This document shows, in pieces, positions 62,844-64,000 of a stretch of 64,000 nt of DNA. The first letter of the stretch is position 1. The number at the start of each line of letters is the position of its first letter. Where the stretch lies: the NCBI RefSeq assembly GCF_039962115.1, contig NZ_JAMPKJ010000031.1:1-64000 (forward strand), given 5' to 3'. The stretch is from Funiculus sociatus GB2-C1. GTDB lineage: Bacteria > Cyanobacteriota > Cyanobacteriia > Cyanobacteriales > FACHB-T130. The position numbers and the translations under genes are program-made. Under the pieces are notes generated by a model. The model did no database searches. It saw nothing but the letters and a program-made list of their open reading frames with translations, and had not been told where the DNA came from.

Positions 62844-64000
62844 TTATGGCTTTCCACCCGCCACAATATTCGGTCTTTCTAGGTCAGTGGGAAAGATGGC
62901 TTTCAAGGCATTCTGTCTGATTTCTGGCTTTTCTGGCGCATTATTCCACAAGGTTTCATAGAAGAAGAACGACATCCCCGCAAACCCTCTCTGACGGACG
63001 GCTGCGACTTGATTTTGAACCTGTGCCAGTCCAATAGGTCTGGGTTTTACCCCGCTTAAAATGCCGATGCCAACGGGAATGTGACGCTTGGCTGCTTTGA
63101 CTTCTGGACGCTCTAATTCTTCAAGAAAACGACCGAGGTCATCTCGATAAACTTGGATAATCAGTTCCTCAATTAACCCCTGTCGTTCCCAGGTTTGCCA
63201 GTCTGCTAAAAAGAAATTGTAGGAGAACTCTTGAGGGTTGGGAGAGACGGAAACCAAGACGTTTTTTTTGCGGTCTTTGACGGCTTGAAATACCTGCTTT
63301 AGATAGGCGGTAATTTTGTTAGCCCGCCACTTGATCCAGGCTGGATCTTGAGCATTCGCAGGGGGAGATTTGCCGCCGTTTTCTTTTTTGTAAAGTTCGA
63401 CAGTAAAGGGATCATATCCAAACTCAGCAGGAAAGCCGAAATGGTCGTCAAATTGAATGCCGTCAACGTCGTATTTGGTAACAATTTCAACAACTAAATC
63501 TTGGATAAATTGCTGCACTTCTGGGCGAAAAGGATTCAACCAAACTCGATTGTGCTGTCCTTCTTTCCAAATTTGGGAACCGTCGCGGCGTTTGAGAATC
63601 CAATCTGGGTGGCGTTTGACAAGTTCGGAGTCAGCAGGCGCCATGAAGCCAAATTCAAACCAGGGAATGACTGCCATGCCTTTTTGATGTCCTTGGTCTA
63701 CAATTTCTTTGAGGATGTCTCGCCCTTGGAGTCGGGGTTCTGGATCGAGCGATCGCCCAATCTCTTTTTGCGCCACTGTACTCGGATAAAGTGTATAACC
63801 CCAGTTCCAAACTGTAGGATACAGGGTGTTAAAGTTCAACTCGTCGAGGCGTTGGATAGCGTTGGCGAGTCGCGTTTTTTCAAATAGCACATCGCTGTCT
63901 ATATTAGTCAGCCACACGCCCCGGATCTCTTTTGACAGCGCTATTGGGGGTGTTCCAACTTTGGCAATGTATTGAGAAGGCACTAATCCAGCCGTTCCCG
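62844..64000 (-). CDS. GH10-like family glycosyl hydrolase (partial at the window edge)
   Basis: The frame remains open to the last base of the window, so the true start (probably with a signal peptide) lies beyond 64000. The visible 384 codons match the GHL10/DUF187 family of secreted TIM-barrel hydrolases: EIRGVWLTNIDSDVLF, LNFNTLYPTVWNWGYTLYPS, DGIQFDDHFGFPAEFGYDPF and SPNPQEFSYNFFLADW. They act on complex carbohydrates, possibly peptidoglycan or exopolysaccharide; no exact substrate is implied. Confidence 0.88.
   Translation of the reverse strand, partial: GTAGLVPSQYIAKVGTPPIALSKEIRGVWLTNIDSDVLFEKTRLANAIQRLDELNFNTLYPTVWNWGYTLYPSTVAQKEIGRSLDPEPRLQGRDILKEIVDQGHQKGMAVIPWFEFGFMAPADSELVKRHPDWILKRRDGSQIWKEGQHNRVWLNPFRPEVQQFIQDLVVEIVTKYDVDGIQFDDHFGFPAEFGYDPFTVELYKKENGGKSPPANAQDPAWIKWRANKITAYLKQVFQAVKDRKKNVLVSVSPNPQEFSYNFFLADWQTWERQGLIEELIIQVYRDDLGRFLEELERPEVKAAKRHIPVGIGILSGVKPRPIGLAQVQNQVAAVRQRGFAGMSFFFYETLWNNAPEKPEIRQNALKAIFPTDLERPNIVAGGKP

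Overview
The window looks like chromosomal DNA of a (probably filamentous) cyanobacterium. The HIP1 palindrome GCGATCGC is scattered through genes and spacers. Typical cyanobacterial genes are present: a Cph1-type phytochrome with its Rcp1-type regulator, Ycf54, a Ycf55-like DUF3685 protein, a CRR6-like NDH-1 factor and fused ModBC. Spacers are rich in the short tandem heptamer repeats and small palindromes common in Microcoleus/Oscillatoria/Nostoc-type genomes. No rRNA, tRNA, CRISPR array or intact transposase was recognised.

Layout. 0-3 kb: molybdate uptake (modA, fused modBC). 3.3-8 kb: a red-light signalling operon (phytochrome kinase, overlapping Rcp1-like regulator, REC-histidine kinase hybrid), preceded by a relic of a second Rcp-like receiver. 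8.3-12.1 kb: phosphoketolase and acetate kinase, making acetate and ATP from sugar phosphates. 12.1-28.2 kb: mostly minus-strand exopolysaccharide genes (four glycosyltransferases, a methyltransferase, Wzy-like polymerase, Wzx-like flippase, BY-kinase/Wzz-type co-polymerase) interrupted by a plus-strand GH74-like lipoprotein. 28.6-36.9 kb: a thioredoxin-like thylakoid protein, FecR and CHASE2-cyclase genes, murT-gatD for peptidoglycan amidation, and an Rpn/DUF4351 nuclease-like gene. 37-45.3 kb: a large hybrid histidine kinase, a pseudo-receiver DUF3685 protein, a secreted peptidoglycan-binding protein and a membrane-anchored repeat protein. 45.8-50.1 kb: a NACHT-pentapeptide STAND ATPase, a Fur/PerR-type regulator and a small LuxR-type regulator. 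50.5-58 kb: housekeeping genes (CRR6-like, pdxJ, ycf54, PAP2-like, crtE, folD, Nudix, AI-2E transporter family). 58.1-59.2 kb: a small toxin/immunity-like pair and a Uma2-like remnant. 59.4-64 kb: mutS, a small exported protein and a GH10-like hydrolase cut by the window edge.

The most distinctive themes are: (i) low-complexity repeats that sit not only between genes but inside reading frames, at interdomain linkers of ModBC, the hybrid kinase, the DUF3685 protein, the NACHT ATPase and MutS, and at gene ends; (ii) the decayed second Rcp-type receiver beside the phytochrome operon; (iii) a GH74-type glycanase lipoprotein inside a capsule cluster; (iv) an orphan polymorphic-toxin C-terminal module with a tightly coupled putative immunity gene; and (v) the NACHT-pentapeptide protein, a candidate for defence or programmed signalling. 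All functional assignments come from reading motifs by eye, without database searches.
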